Positions 44,041-53,228 of a stretch of DNA of 64,000 bases are shown here, piece by piece (within the stretch, counting starts at the first letter, position 1; the number at the start of each line of letters is the position of its first letter). Below the pieces are notes generated by a model. It searched no databases. It was not told the DNA's origin and saw only the letters and a list, made by a program, of their open reading frames with translations. Position numbers and translations under genes: made by a program. Origin of the DNA: Granulicella mallensis MP5ACTX8 (GTDB taxonomy: Bacteria; Acidobacteriota; Terriglobia; Terriglobales; Acidobacteriaceae). The DNA is taken from the NCBI RefSeq assembly GCF_000178955.2, contig NC_016631.1:5580001-5644000 (forward strand), written 5' to 3'.

Positions 44041-45618
44041 CTAAATCGACAGTGCTGCGCCGCGTTCCTTCTTGCTGAGCAGATAGTCGAAGATGACGCG
44101 CGAGACAAACACCGCAGTAAAGATGTTGGCCAACAGACCGAAGGTCAGCGTGACCGCGAAACCCTTGACTGGACCGGTCCCAAAGAGGAACAGGATGCCC
44201 GCCGAAACGATCGTCGTGACGTGCGTATCGACGATGGTAATCCAGGCATGGGCGAAGCCCTCCTGCACCGCTGCGGCGGTCGTCTTACCCAGCCGCAACT
44301 CTTCGCGGATGCGCTCGAAGATCAGCACGTTCGAATCGACGCCCATACCGATCGTCAGGATGACGCCGGCGATACCCGGCAGCGTCAGCACGGCGTGCGT
44401 GAAGCCCATGAAACCGAGCAGGATCACAAGATTGAGAAACAGCGCCAGATCGGCATTGATGCCCGCGCCGCGATAGTAGATCAGCATGAAGACCATCACA
44501 GCCAACATGCCGGCAACTGCAGCAACGACCCCCTGATGGATACTTGCCGCGCCAAGCGACGGTCCGACAGAGCGAGTCTCAAGGTAAGAGATAGAAGCCG
44601 GCAGAGAACCCGTGCGCAGCATCATGCTGAGATCCTGGGCCTGCTGCTGCGTAAATCCACCGGTGATACGGCCGGAGTCGCGAATCGCCTGCTGAATGGT
44701 CGCGACCTCTTTGACACGGTTCTCGAGGACAATCGCCATCGACCCTGTGCCCTTGTTGGCATCGGTGTACTTATAGAAACGCTCGCCAGCTTCGGTCGTC
44801 AGGGTGAAGCCAATGTCCGGCCTGCCATTTTCATCGGTCTGCGGCGTGGCGTCGCGGAAGTCGGTGCCCTCAACGATCGATGCGCGCTGCAGAAGGTAGA
44901 CTTGATCGGGGCCGCCTATGCCGCTGGAGCCCTTGACCAACTCCTGATCGGGAGGAAGGACGCCATTCAAAGCAGTCATCGCCTGTTGTTCGTCGGGATA
45001 GGAACCCACAACAGCATGAATCTCAAGCTTGGCTGTGGACTGGATAATGCTTTCCACGTGACCTGGATCGTCGACGCCGGGGAGCTGCACGAGAATCTCG
45101 TTGTCGCCCAGACCGTACTGCTCGATGACCGGCTCGGAAACGCCCAGCGAGTCAACGCGCTGACGAATGGTCTCAATGGATTGATCCAGCGTGCGCTTTT
45201 CGAGATCGGCGATAGCCGACTGCTTCATCGTGAGCACGTACCCGCCCGTAGAGGCAGTCGTCACGTCATACGCGGCATAGTCGTTGCTAGTGAGCGTGTC
45301 GTGAACGCTGCTCTGCTGCGCGGGCTGAAAGCCACTGATTGTAATGACCTCAGGATGCGCAGGATCAAGCTTGGCTGCCGTCACACCGGGAATCGCGCTG
45401 TCCAGCCGCTGCACATCGCGATCGGTGGCGCTATTAAGCGCCTCCGCCACGTTCACCTTCAATACAAGGTGCGTGCCGCCGCGGAGATCGAGCCCGAGGT
45501 GGATACGGTCAGTGATCGACTGCTTGAGGCTGCCGTGCGGAATGCCGAAGATCCCGTACACGAAAATCACCAGGACCGCGATAATAAAGCCTGTTTTGCC
45601 GGCCAGATTCTTGCCCAT
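44041..45618 (-). CDS. secD: Protein translocase subunit SecD
   Basis: The 525-residue protein has one N-terminal helix, a long periplasmic P1 region with LGLDLRGGTHLVLKV and RQRVDSLGVSEPVIEQYG, and five C-terminal helices carrying SVGPSLGAASIHQGVV, LTLPGIAGVILTIGMGVDSN, VLIFERIREELR and VSRVIFDYL. It is split from SecF by 99 bases rather than fused. yajC-secD-secF is the usual order and these genes are very likely one operon. Confidence 0.96.
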   Translation of the reverse strand: MGKNLAGKTGFIIAVLVIFVYGIFGIPHGSLKQSITDRIHLGLDLRGGTHLVLKVNVAEALNSATDRDVQRLDSAIPGVTAAKLDPAHPEVITISGFQPAQQSSVHDTLTSNDYAAYDVTTASTGGYVLTMKQSAIADLEKRTLDQSIETIRQRVDSLGVSEPVIEQYGLGDNEILVQLPGVDDPGHVESIIQSTAKLEIHAVVGSYPDEQQAMTALNGVLPPDQELVKGSSGIGGPDQVYLLQRASIVEGTDFRDATPQTDENGRPDIGFTLTTEAGERFYKYTDANKGTGSMAIVLENRVKEVATIQQAIRDSGRITGGFTQQQAQDLSMMLRTGSLPASISYLETRSVGPSLGAASIHQGVVAAVAGMLAVMVFMLIYYRGAGINADLALFLNLVILLGFMGFTHAVLTLPGIAGVILTIGMGVDSNVLIFERIREELRLGKTTAAAVQEGFAHAWITIVDTHVTTIVSAGILFLFGTGPVKGFAVTLTFGLLANIFTAVFVSRVIFDYLLSKKERGAALSI

Positions 45619-45749
45619 CTTATTGTTGTTCCTTCAAGATTCCGCGACCTAAACGTCGCCGCGGCCCTTACATTTTTCCTTGCGAATCTCTGTGGCCCTT
45701 GGAAATCCCTGCATCAGCTTTCGCCGTAGTAACAACATCTCCGGCCCGC

Positions 45750-46067
45750 CTACGACTTGGATTCTTCCTCGGCGGTGACGGCTGCGATGGCGCTGCGGAC
45801 GATCTCGAACTTGACCCCGTCAGGCTGAGTGCGAATGACCAGCACATCGTCCTTGACGTTGACGACCGTGCCGCGCATGCCACCGTTGGTTGTTACCTTG
45901 TCGCCGGGCTTCAACTGAGCCAGCATCGATTGCCACTGCTTCTGCTTGCGCTGGTTCGGCACAATGAGCAAAAGGTACATGGCTACAAACATGATCACGA
46001 GCAGTGGCAAACTACCCAACGACCCAAAGCCGCCAAAACCGGCAAACGCTAACGCGAGAAAGCTCAA
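45750..46067 (-). CDS. yajC: Preprotein translocase subunit YajC
   Basis: The 105-residue protein has one N-terminal helix (LPLLVIMFVAMYLLLIVPNQ), then the basic RKQKQWQSMLAQLKPGDKVT and TNGGMRGTVVNVKDDVLVI segment typical of YajC. The start at 46067 is TTG with AGGAC about 6 bases upstream; no ATG is available in a suitable place. It heads the yajC-secD-secF operon, with secD starting 131 bases downstream. Confidence 0.93.
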   Translation of the reverse strand: MSFLALAFAGFGGFGSLGSLPLLVIMFVAMYLLLIVPNQRKQKQWQSMLAQLKPGDKVTTNGGMRGTVVNVKDDVLVIRTQPDGVKFEIVRSAIAAVTAEEESKS

Positions 46068-46440
46068 GCTGCACGTCCTGCTGCCGTGACCGGACTCTCA
46101 AGCGAAAGCTCTCGTCTGATCACGTCTTCCATAAAGTTTTCGGGGATACTGCTGCCCGGATAGGCAGACACCGGAACCGGCCGTGCTCCAGACAGATCGT
46201 CCAGACACACCTCTACCGTTCCCAGTCAATCACACCTGAGGATTAAGCATCGCGTAGCCGGGCGGTGATGTCAAGGAAATCACGCGATTGGCCGTGTATT
46301 GCACGCGGCAGTGATCGGAAAACTCTGACCACCGGGCAGAAACACCGCATGCCCCAGTACAAGCTGACTTAAACGAAGATCGGCGGCACGGTTGAACCCG
46401 TGCCGCCGATCTTCTGCAAGCGATACCTCACACCCTTTGA
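46068..46440. other. Intergenic region, yajC promoter side and NHL gene terminator
   Basis: No gene was recognised between yajC and the NHL-repeat gene. A hairpin at 46376-46413 (separate entry) lies near the NHL gene's 3' end. Confidence 0.5.
46376..46413 (-). terminator. Probable terminator after NHL lipoprotein gene
   Basis: AAGATCGGCGGCACGG-N6-CCGTGCCGCCGATCTT forms a perfect 16-base stem 27 bases past the minus-strand stop codon. Only a short CGTTT follows on the minus strand. Confidence 0.7.
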
Positions 46441-48408
46441 CTAGGGGCGCGAAGCAGGATTGCCGTAGGGAGCGATGAGGTTTCCTGCCAGCGGGGTGAC
46501 GACCGGCGCTGCAAGACCGATGATCTCCGTGACAGAGGTGCCGTTAGGGGCGCTGTTGGGGATCCAGATATCGCCCGAGCTATCGAGAGCAATGCTGAAG
46601 GATCCGGCGGTGCTGGGAATGCTAAAGCCATTGCTGGCTGCGAGCGAACCATCATTATTGAGCTCGACGAGAGCGTTCGTGCTATTGTTGACGGCCCAGG
46701 CATGGCCTGCACTGTCGAGAGCAATGCCCGTCGGTGTCGTGAGCAGGGGTCCCTGGTAAGGAGCAACAGAGGTGACCGTACCGCTGGTGGTGACCTTGTT
46801 GATTCCACCCAGCAGGCCGACCAATCCCGTGCTAGCCACCCAGACATTGCCACCATTATCGATAGCAAGACCTGTGCCGCCCAGAATTCCGCCGGAGAGG
46901 AGATGAACCGTGAACGAACCTGTGTTCGCGGTGCTGGCTCCATTCATCTGGAGGACATTGGCAACCGTAGAAGAAGCCATCCAAAGGTTGCCGGAAGCAT
47001 CGATGGCGCTACCGACGGGTTGATTGACGAGGCCAACAGTGTAACCAGCTGCTCCCGAAGGAATGGTTCCAGCGCGCGTGATCTCGGTGACACCGGCGAT
47101 GATGGCGCCGCCAACACCGCCGGTGTTGGGAATCCAGGCATTACCCAGACCATCGACAGAGACGGTATCAGGCAGATTGATGGAGCTACCCGAGAAATCG
47201 CCGGACAGAGCACCTGAGGAGTTCAACGTCCTGACGTGGTTCGGCTGGAGGAGGCCAGGAGTACTCAGGTTAGTGACCCAGGCAGTACCCGTTGTAGCGT
47301 CGATCGCGAGGCCGGACGGAGAGAAGAGTCCGCCTTTACCGAAGCCGGTCGTACCGGAGAGAACCTTACCCGTGCTGGAGAGCTCCGTAACGACATTGGA
47401 GGTGGCATTCGTGATCCAGGCATTGCCCACAGCATCGATAGCGATGGTGCGCGGGGCCTGGATCGTGGGATCGGTGTAGACAATGCCAACTGAAAAATCA
47501 GTGGCGCTGGTCTCGAAGGGCTGGAACGGACCTGCATTGGTAGCCAGATTCAGAAGCGCACTCACATGCGCGCCCGGATGCTGAGCGATGTTGATCGCAG
47601 CCTGTGCCGTATTTGTCGGAAGGACGCCGGCCGTATTCGGCGCGTTGGCAAAGAGCGTTGCGCAGCCGCTGGAGGTCGGACCAGTCGAGTTGATGCAACC
47701 CGCGAGGATGTCCGCCAGCGTGTTGAGCTCGACCTGAGGCACGGTACCGTTGCCGGCAGTCGTCTTCGCCGGAACAGCTCCAGTGGCCTGAACCACCAGG
47801 TTGACGGCGTTATTGAAGGCGTTGGTGACACCAGTCTGCGCCTGTGTGGAATGCGCCGTGGGAGCAGAGATATGCGTGGGGTCGGTGGTGTAACCCGCCA
47901 GCGCATAAGCCGCAGCGATCGTGCTGGCCTCATTCATGTAGATATTGGTAACCGTGCTGGGGAAGGTATTGCCGGCTCCGCATTCGCCGACAACAGCCAG
48001 CAAGCCTGCACCCGAGTTATCGCCGGTGCCTACACCAGGATCTCCGCCGGTCGCGTAAAGATAGACATTCGTATTGGCAGTGCAGGCGAACTCTCCGCCG
48101 ATATTGAAGTTGCCGCCGCCATCCGTGGTGGTAAAGAAGTTCGTTCCGTCGGAAGAGGTCGTGGGTCCTGCAGTCAGCAGCGAGGTTGAAGCCTCGCCAT
48201 AGGTATCTACGCCTGCGGCAAACATGTAGACATGCGCACCGACCAGACCCTGCTGGCCACCGTGCACGATGCCTTTAATGCTCATGGCGGTTTGACTGGC
48301 AACGTTCGCCGAGTCTCCAAAATTTGACGAGCAACCGCTAAGGCCCAGGACTCCTATAAGTCCAACGAGGCTAACGGTGACGGGAAGCGATAAACGATGG
48401 ATTTTCAT
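46441..48408 (-). CDS. NHL/SMP-30-like beta-propeller lipoprotein
   Basis: The 655-residue protein has a lipoprotein signal with LSGC near residue 26 (after MKIHRLSLPVTVSLVGLIGV). An N-terminal Ig-like/carboxypeptidase-regulatory segment (AMSIKGIVHGGQQGLVGAHV) is followed by an Ala-rich helical part. A C-terminal propeller holds NAWITNATSNVVTELSSTGK, GLAIDATTGTAWVTN, GNLWMASSTVANVL and GHAWAVNNSTNALVELN units. This matches the large acidobacterial NHL-repeat exported family of unknown role. The ATG follows AGGAG by 7 bases. A surface or periplasmic binding role is inferred. Confidence 0.85.
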   Translation of the reverse strand: MKIHRLSLPVTVSLVGLIGVLGLSGCSSNFGDSANVASQTAMSIKGIVHGGQQGLVGAHVYMFAAGVDTYGEASTSLLTAGPTTSSDGTNFFTTTDGGGNFNIGGEFACTANTNVYLYATGGDPGVGTGDNSGAGLLAVVGECGAGNTFPSTVTNIYMNEASTIAAAYALAGYTTDPTHISAPTAHSTQAQTGVTNAFNNAVNLVVQATGAVPAKTTAGNGTVPQVELNTLADILAGCINSTGPTSSGCATLFANAPNTAGVLPTNTAQAAINIAQHPGAHVSALLNLATNAGPFQPFETSATDFSVGIVYTDPTIQAPRTIAIDAVGNAWITNATSNVVTELSSTGKVLSGTTGFGKGGLFSPSGLAIDATTGTAWVTNLSTPGLLQPNHVRTLNSSGALSGDFSGSSINLPDTVSVDGLGNAWIPNTGGVGGAIIAGVTEITRAGTIPSGAAGYTVGLVNQPVGSAIDASGNLWMASSTVANVLQMNGASTANTGSFTVHLLSGGILGGTGLAIDNGGNVWVASTGLVGLLGGINKVTTSGTVTSVAPYQGPLLTTPTGIALDSAGHAWAVNNSTNALVELNNDGSLAASNGFSIPSTAGSFSIALDSSGDIWIPNSAPNGTSVTEIIGLAAPVVTPLAGNLIAPYGNPASRP

Positions 48409-48983
48409 AGGAATCTCCTTAATACAACCTTCAAGTTCGAATAAACAGTAAACCTGAATAGATGTTTGAGGCCCAACAAGACGAGGGCCCGGAAACACAG
48501 TCGAAACAGCTCGACTGTGGCTTATAAAGTAGCCCGGTGGAAGTTTTAGAGACAGTGGCCCGATTACGGTTAGAGTTTGCAGTGCAGTTAGGAGTTGGTT
48601 TGTTTGGTTACTAGCGTGCAGCGACCTGACAGAAACCCACTGACTAGACTGGTTGAGATCGAAGTCGATGTCAAGAAGTAAAGTTAGTGATCCAAAAAAA
48701 TTCTTAAACTTGGGCTTAGTTTACATCAGCAAGTAGTTGTATGCGTAAAGATCCAACCCTGATTGTGATTCATGAAGGTAACAGACTTGGTCCGGAAGAG
48801 AATGCGCCTGCGCAACGGCTCATTGCAGATACCGGGTCTGTACCGCATAAGCAACACACAAACACCAGACGTGGTTTCAGGACAAGCGCCCAGAGGGCAG
48901 ACACACTTCCTGATGAGACTTGGCAAAGTTCTTCCAGCCCCCGGACAGTATCCCCTCTCCCTCCCGGCCTCACCTCTATATAG
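48409..48983. other. Intergenic region upstream of NHL gene
   Basis: About 575 bases separate the NHL gene start from the stop of the DHA2 exporter. It is AT-richer around 48680-48750 (CCAAAAAAATTCTTAAAC) and probably carries the NHL gene promoter. Frames in it are short and lack ribosome-binding sites; none is called. Confidence 0.45.
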
Positions 48984-50615
48984 TTAGTGCGCTGCCGGCG
49001 CCTTGCCCCCAACCTTGAAGTTCTTCGAGAGCAGAACAAGCGGCGCCGCGACCAGCGTGATGACGCCGATCACGAAGAAGCAGTCCATAAAAGCCAGCAG
49101 ACGAGTCTGTGACCCCAACTGATCGTAGTAGCGGAGATAGGCGGCCTTGACGGCATCCGCATGGGAGAAGCCATGCGATTGCAGATAGGCCGTAGTCTGC
49201 TGCACCGCCTGTTGCAGGAACGGAGACGACGAGGGCAGGTTCGAGCCCACCCTCACCTGATGGAAGTTCTGGCGGCGCTCGGACATGGTCGTCACAAAGG
49301 CGATACCGAAGCTTCCACCCCAGTTGCGGAAGAAGTTCGTCAGCGATGACGCCTTATTGTTCTGGTCGGGCCGCAACTGCGAGTACGAGAGCACTGAGAG
49401 CGGAACGAAGAAGAACGCATAGCCCAACCCCTGAAGCCCGCGAGCCAGAGCGTAATGGCCATAGTCCGTCTGGAGATTGAAGTGGCTGTAGTGAATGAAC
49501 GATATTCCCACCACCATGACCGCGCCAAAGAGCAAGATGCGCGGATGAATGATGCCCCGCTGGACGAGTTGGGCTCCGACCGGCGCGAGCAGCGTGATGA
49601 CGAGAGCCCCCGGCCCGAGCACCAGGCCGGCATCAATGGCGCGGTAGCCGTAGAGCGATTGCAGCATCTGCGGGATCATCGTTGTTGAAGCGAAGAGACC
49701 GAAGCCGAAGACGAAGTAGAAGATGTTCGAGATGGCGAAGTTGCGCACCTTCAACAGGCGCAGCTCGATAACGGGATCGGGGTGGTGCAGCTCCCAGAAG
49801 ATGGCAATCCCGATGCAGGTGACGCCAATGCCAAACATCCAGCAGATAAAGGGTGAACCAAACCAGTCATCGATCTGTCCACGGTCGAGCAACACCTCAA
49901 GCGCTGCCGAGCCCAGGCCGATCAGCGCGATGCCGACACCATCGACGCGGAGCTTTCCGTTAGCCGAACGGGCGGACTTGCGCTCCTCCGCGAAAGACGG
50001 CGGATCGTGCACGAAGCGATTAGTAAGGAAGAGCGAAAGAATACCGATGGGAATGTTGATCAGGAAGACCCAGCGCCAGTTGTAGTTGTCGGTGATCCAG
50101 CCGCCGAGCACCGGGCCGATGGCGGGAGCCGTAACGATCGCGACGGTATAGAGAGCAAACGCGGTAGCCCGTTTGGCAGGAGGAAAGGTGTCGACCAGGA
50201 TGGCCTGTTCGACCGGAGCCAAGCCGCCGCCGCCGATTCCCTGAAGAACGCGGGCCATGAGCATGAAGCCGAGCGTAGGTGCGATACCGCAGAAGAAGGA
50301 TGTGACGGTAAACAGAGCGACACAGGCCATGTAGTAGTTCTTGCGGCCAAAGACCCGGGACAGCCAGGCCGACATCGGCAGAACGACCGCGTTTGCCACG
50401 AGATAGGTCGTGAGAATCCAGGTCACTTCATCGAACGAGCGGCCCAGGCCACCGGCAATATAAGGCAGCGACACGTTGGCGATGGAGGTATCGAGCAGCT
50501 CCATGAAGGTTGCGAGCGTAACCGTCAGCGCCACGATCCAGGGATTGATCGTGGGGAACCCCGAAGCGGCGCGTTGTGTAGCTTTCTGGGGTAACGGGGC
50601 AACAGCGGTAGCCAC
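48984..50615 (-). CDS. DHA2-family MFS drug exporter (EmrB-like)
   Basis: The 543-residue protein has 14 predicted helices. Near the N-terminus it has the DHA2 signature LDTSIANVSLPYIAGGLG, then WILTTYLVANAVVLPMSAWL and SRVFGRKNYY (motif A). The C-motif ALYTVAIVTAPAIGPVLGGW with ITDNYNWRW marks an antiporter exporter. The GTG at 50615 (reading MATAVAPL) has GAGG 8 bases upstream; a TTG two codons earlier is less likely. Its divergent neighbour encodes a TetR regulator and the shared 119-base gap carries an operator-like palindrome, so repression and induction by a toxic compound is the expected mode. Confidence 0.9.
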   Translation of the reverse strand: MATAVAPLPQKATQRAASGFPTINPWIVALTVTLATFMELLDTSIANVSLPYIAGGLGRSFDEVTWILTTYLVANAVVLPMSAWLSRVFGRKNYYMACVALFTVTSFFCGIAPTLGFMLMARVLQGIGGGGLAPVEQAILVDTFPPAKRATAFALYTVAIVTAPAIGPVLGGWITDNYNWRWVFLINIPIGILSLFLTNRFVHDPPSFAEERKSARSANGKLRVDGVGIALIGLGSAALEVLLDRGQIDDWFGSPFICWMFGIGVTCIGIAIFWELHHPDPVIELRLLKVRNFAISNIFYFVFGFGLFASTTMIPQMLQSLYGYRAIDAGLVLGPGALVITLLAPVGAQLVQRGIIHPRILLFGAVMVVGISFIHYSHFNLQTDYGHYALARGLQGLGYAFFFVPLSVLSYSQLRPDQNNKASSLTNFFRNWGGSFGIAFVTTMSERRQNFHQVRVGSNLPSSSPFLQQAVQQTTAYLQSHGFSHADAVKAAYLRYYDQLGSQTRLLAFMDCFFVIGVITLVAAPLVLLSKNFKVGGKAPAAH

Positions 50616-50644
50616 GGACAAGTCCTCACAAGCTGAAATTTTTT

Positions 50645-50662
50645 AGAGACTAGTCGGTCTCT
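50645..50662. promoter_or_regulatory. TetR-type operator between exporter and regulator
   Basis: AGAGAC-TAGTCG-GTCTCT is a perfect 6-base inverted repeat with a 6-base spacer, inside the 119-base divergent gap. The inner GACTAGTCGGTC also echoes the GAC...GTC core common to TetR sites. It is 30 bases from the exporter start codon. Confidence 0.65.
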
Positions 50663-50734
50663 TTTACATCTGATTCAGAGAGAGAGGAAACTGATGCGAC
50701 TTTTTTCATATTCTTCTCCCACGGAGGTTTCGCA

Positions 50735-51328
50735 GTGGCCAAGGGAGAGCTGACCAGGCAGAGGATTATCGCTGCTGCCGCACCGATCTTCAATCAGCGT
50801 GGGTTTACCGGGTGTTCCATGCAGGACATCATGGAGGCTACCGGGCTGGAGAAGGGTGGACTGTATCGCCACTTTGCCAACAAGGAAGAGCTGGCTGCGG
50901 AGGCGTTCCGGTTTGCGCTTGCCCAGTGCGTCAAGACGCGGACGGAAGACCTGGAGCTCATCGAAGGCTCGGTGGCGAAGCTGCGTTCTGTTGTACAGCG
51001 GTTCGTCGCAACCCCTTCCCCCATGCCGGGCGGCTGTCCGCTGCTGAATACCGCCATCGATGCCGACGATGGCAACCCCGTACTGCGAGAACTCGTCCGC
51101 GACGGCATCCAGGCGTGGAAGGCTCGGATCAGCAATATCGTGAAGACCGGCATCGAGCACGGGGAGATTCGCCAGACGATAGAGCCGCAGAGTATTGCCA
51201 ACACTATGATCTCCATGCTCGAAGGCTCCCTGATGATGAGCCGCATCGAAGGCACGAAAAAGCCGTTGCAGGATGCCTGCGCCATGCTCGAATGCGTGCT
51301 GGATGGGATCGCCACGAAGTGTTCGTAG
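50735..51328 (+). CDS. TetR-family transcriptional regulator
   Basis: The 197-residue protein has the N-terminal TetR helix-turn-helix: RQRIIAAAAPIFNQRGFTGC, then SMQDIMEATGLEKGGLYRHF and ANKEELAAEAF. A ligand-binding domain follows, with MPGGCPLLNTAIDADDG similar to the YxaF/LmrA group, a set of drug-exporter repressors. A GTG start at 50735 follows GGAGG by 7 bases. It is divergent from the DHA2 exporter and is likely its repressor. Confidence 0.92.
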   Translation: MAKGELTRQRIIAAAAPIFNQRGFTGCSMQDIMEATGLEKGGLYRHFANKEELAAEAFRFALAQCVKTRTEDLELIEGSVAKLRSVVQRFVATPSPMPGGCPLLNTAIDADDGNPVLRELVRDGIQAWKARISNIVKTGIEHGEIRQTIEPQSIANTMISMLEGSLMMSRIEGTKKPLQDACAMLECVLDGIATKCS

Positions 51329-51343
51329 AGATCGCCTCTGACT

Positions 51344-51402
51344 TGTCATCTCGACCGGAGGCGGCGGCAAAGAACGCCGCCTCCGGTCGAGATGACAGTT
51401 TT
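51344..51402. repeat. Hairpin repeat (family C) serving as terminator
   Basis: TGTCATCTCGACCGGAGGCG and its complement form a 23-base stem around GCAAAGAA, ending at 51397 and followed by GTTTTT. The outer stem is identical to the hairpin at 31906-31961. It lies 15 bases past the tetR stop, so it can terminate that gene. Confidence 0.85.
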
Positions 51403-51418
51403 TAGTGACAAGAACGAT

Positions 51419-52477
51419 CTACTTCGCCTCGCTGCTCGTCGGTCTGGCGACTGCGGGGTCCAGACGGTTCGCGTTCTGGAACGGCAGCATCCAGCCGGGA
51501 TACTCCGGCGATAGAGCGCTTACCTCATCGAGCTGCTTGATCTCGTCCGCAGTCAGCTTAACCTCGACGGCGGCGATGTTGTCCTGCAACTGGTCGAGTC
51601 GCTTGGCTCCGATGATGATCGACGTCACCACAGGCTTTGACAGCAGCCACGCGAGCGAGATGCGAGCCGCACTGCAACCGTGGGCCTTCGCGATGGGAGC
51701 GATCGCATCGAGGATCTTCCACGTACGTTCCTTGTCGACGATGGGGAAATCGAACTCGGAGCGGCGCGTGCCTTCAGGCTTCTGGTTTTCACGGCTGAAC
51801 TTGCCGGAGAGCAGCCCACCCGCGAGCGGGCTCCAGACGAGCAGCCCCGTCTTCTCCGCTTCGAGCAGCGGCACAATCTCGCGCTCGAGGTCGCGTCCGG
51901 CTATGGAGTAGTAGGCCTGCAGCGTGTCGAAGCGCGCGAGGTTCTTGAACTCGGAGATGCCGAGAGCCTTGGAGAGCTTCCAGGCCTGCCAGTTCGAGGC
52001 TCCGATGTAGCGGACCTTGCCCTGCTGCACGAGAGTGTCGAGCGCACGCAGCGTCTCTTCAACCGGAGTGATCGAGTCGCTGGCGTGAATTTGATAGAGG
52101 TCGATGTGGTCGGTCTGCAGGCGGCGCAGGCTGGCTTCGACGCCGTCCATGATATGTCCGCGCGAAGCTCCGACATCGTTGCGGCCCGGGCCGACGCGGC
52201 CGAAGACCTTGGTTGCGATCACCATATCCTTGCGCGCGATGTTGAGGTTCTTGAGCGACTGGCCGAGCGTCTTTTCGCTCTCGCCGTCAGAGTAGACATC
52301 GGCCGTATCGAAGAAGTTGATGCCGGCTTCAATGCTGGCTTTGACGAGATCGTCGGCTCCCGCTTGATCGACGGTGCCGATAAGCTTCCAGATGCCCGAG
52401 CCGCCGCTGAAGGTCATGGTGCCGAAACAAAGGCTGGAGACGAGTAAACCGGTGTTGCCGAGTGTCTTGTATTGCAT
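51419..52477 (-). CDS. Aldo/keto reductase
   Basis: The 352-residue NADPH-dependent oxidoreductase has FFDTADVYSDGESEKTLGQ with catalytic Asp and Tyr, VIATKVFGRVG with the catalytic Lys, DHIDLYQIHASDS with the His, and IGASNWQAWKLSKAL. The cofactor-binding end is SLAWLLSKPVVTSIIIGAKR. It resembles the YajO/YghZ-type AKRs. The start ATG at 52477 has no strong ribosome-binding site. Standing alone, its substrate is not predictable. Confidence 0.93.
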   Translation of the reverse strand: MQYKTLGNTGLLVSSLCFGTMTFSGGSGIWKLIGTVDQAGADDLVKASIEAGINFFDTADVYSDGESEKTLGQSLKNLNIARKDMVIATKVFGRVGPGRNDVGASRGHIMDGVEASLRRLQTDHIDLYQIHASDSITPVEETLRALDTLVQQGKVRYIGASNWQAWKLSKALGISEFKNLARFDTLQAYYSIAGRDLEREIVPLLEAEKTGLLVWSPLAGGLLSGKFSRENQKPEGTRRSEFDFPIVDKERTWKILDAIAPIAKAHGCSAARISLAWLLSKPVVTSIIIGAKRLDQLQDNIAAVEVKLTADEIKQLDEVSALSPEYPGWMLPFQNANRLDPAVARPTSSEAK

Positions 52478-52801
52478 GACTGTCCTTTGGTGTGGGGTAC
52501 GTGACTGTCTCCTTGCGCAGGAGAGGAGCGAGCTCTGGTCAATTGGACGCAGGAGGGGGCTTGTGCGACTCAGGAGTCGTGCGATAACTGTACGTACGAC
52601 AAATGTTGTAAGAACTGAAACAGGGCTTGTTGGATTTGTCTTTCCCCTCCCCCAAAATCGTCATCCTGAGCGAAGTCACTCGCGTACTTTGCGAGTGACG
52701 CAGTCGAAGGACCCCGAAGCATCCCTTCTTACCAATACAGTTCAATCCTTTTCCACCGCAGGGCCCGGGTGCGAACTCTCTTGTGGCAAGCATCTTGAAC
52801 G
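52478..52801. other. Intergenic region with left arm of GIY-YIG element
   Basis: Apart from the inverted-repeat arm at 52650-52720 and about 80 bases of weakly paired inner sequence to 52800, the gap holds the AKR promoter. No other gene seen. Confidence 0.5.
52650..52720. repeat. Left arm of 71-bp inverted repeat (family B)
   Basis: The arm starts CCCCAAAATCGTCATCCTGA, contains an internal hairpin GTCACTCGC-N7-GCGAGTGAC and ends AAGGACCCCGAAGC. By eye it matches the reverse complement of 53229-53299 with two mismatches. A related pair lies at 63705-63780 and 63882-63950. Confidence 0.93.
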
Positions 52802-53122
52802 CTACGGGTTCATCTCCTCGTGCACGGTGATCATCTTCCATCCCCAGGTCTCCGCAAGATCTTTGAACTCCGGATTGACCGTGCTGATCAGATTTAACTT
52901 CTTCTCGCGCCGCCAGCCTTTGAGTTGCTTTTCCCGCGCGATGGAGATTCGGATGTCTTCGTGGCCCTCGAAGTAAAGCAGGCGATTGCAGTCGTGGGTC
53001 GCAGCAAAACCTTCGAATCTGCCGTCTTTATGTTCCATCACGCGCAGATATAGATTGCTAGTGACTCCTATGTAGAGCGTGCCTGTAACGCTGCCGAGGA
53101 TGTAGGTATAGCCGCCGGACAT
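52802..53122 (-). CDS. GIY-YIG domain endonuclease
   Basis: The 106-residue protein is a single-domain GIY-YIG nuclease of the UvrC/I-TevI superfamily, UPF0213-like. GYTYILGSVTGTLYIGVTSN carries the GIY (here TYI) and YIG strands. The catalytic Arg lies in LYLRVMEHK, with the His/Lys cluster after it, and the metal-binding Glu is in ISIAREKQLKGWRREKK. No DNA-binding extra domain is present. It lies between two 71-bp inverted repeats, with 81 bases on the 3' side and about 106 on the 5' side. It may act on these repeats or be carried by them. Confidence 0.88.
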   Translation of the reverse strand: MSGGYTYILGSVTGTLYIGVTSNLYLRVMEHKDGRFEGFAATHDCNRLLYFEGHEDIRISIAREKQLKGWRREKKLNLISTVNPEFKDLAETWGWKMITVHEEMNP

Positions 53123-53228
53123 GGCAGGATGCTAGCAGTTTTGTGGTCGCGGCTGGAAGATGATTGCCGCTACCAGAGCACGAATATTTGCGGTTGAAAA
53201 GGTGTGAGGTGCATGGGTAACGTGGACG

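Noticed and set aside
44221..45729. 502-codon frame on the plus strand opposite secD
   Set aside because: Antisense to secD with an R/H/D-rich composition, no ribosome-binding site and no motif.
48726..49039. Short frames in the gap between the exporter and NHL gene
   Set aside because: They have no ribosome-binding site, and partly run into the exporter gene on either strand.
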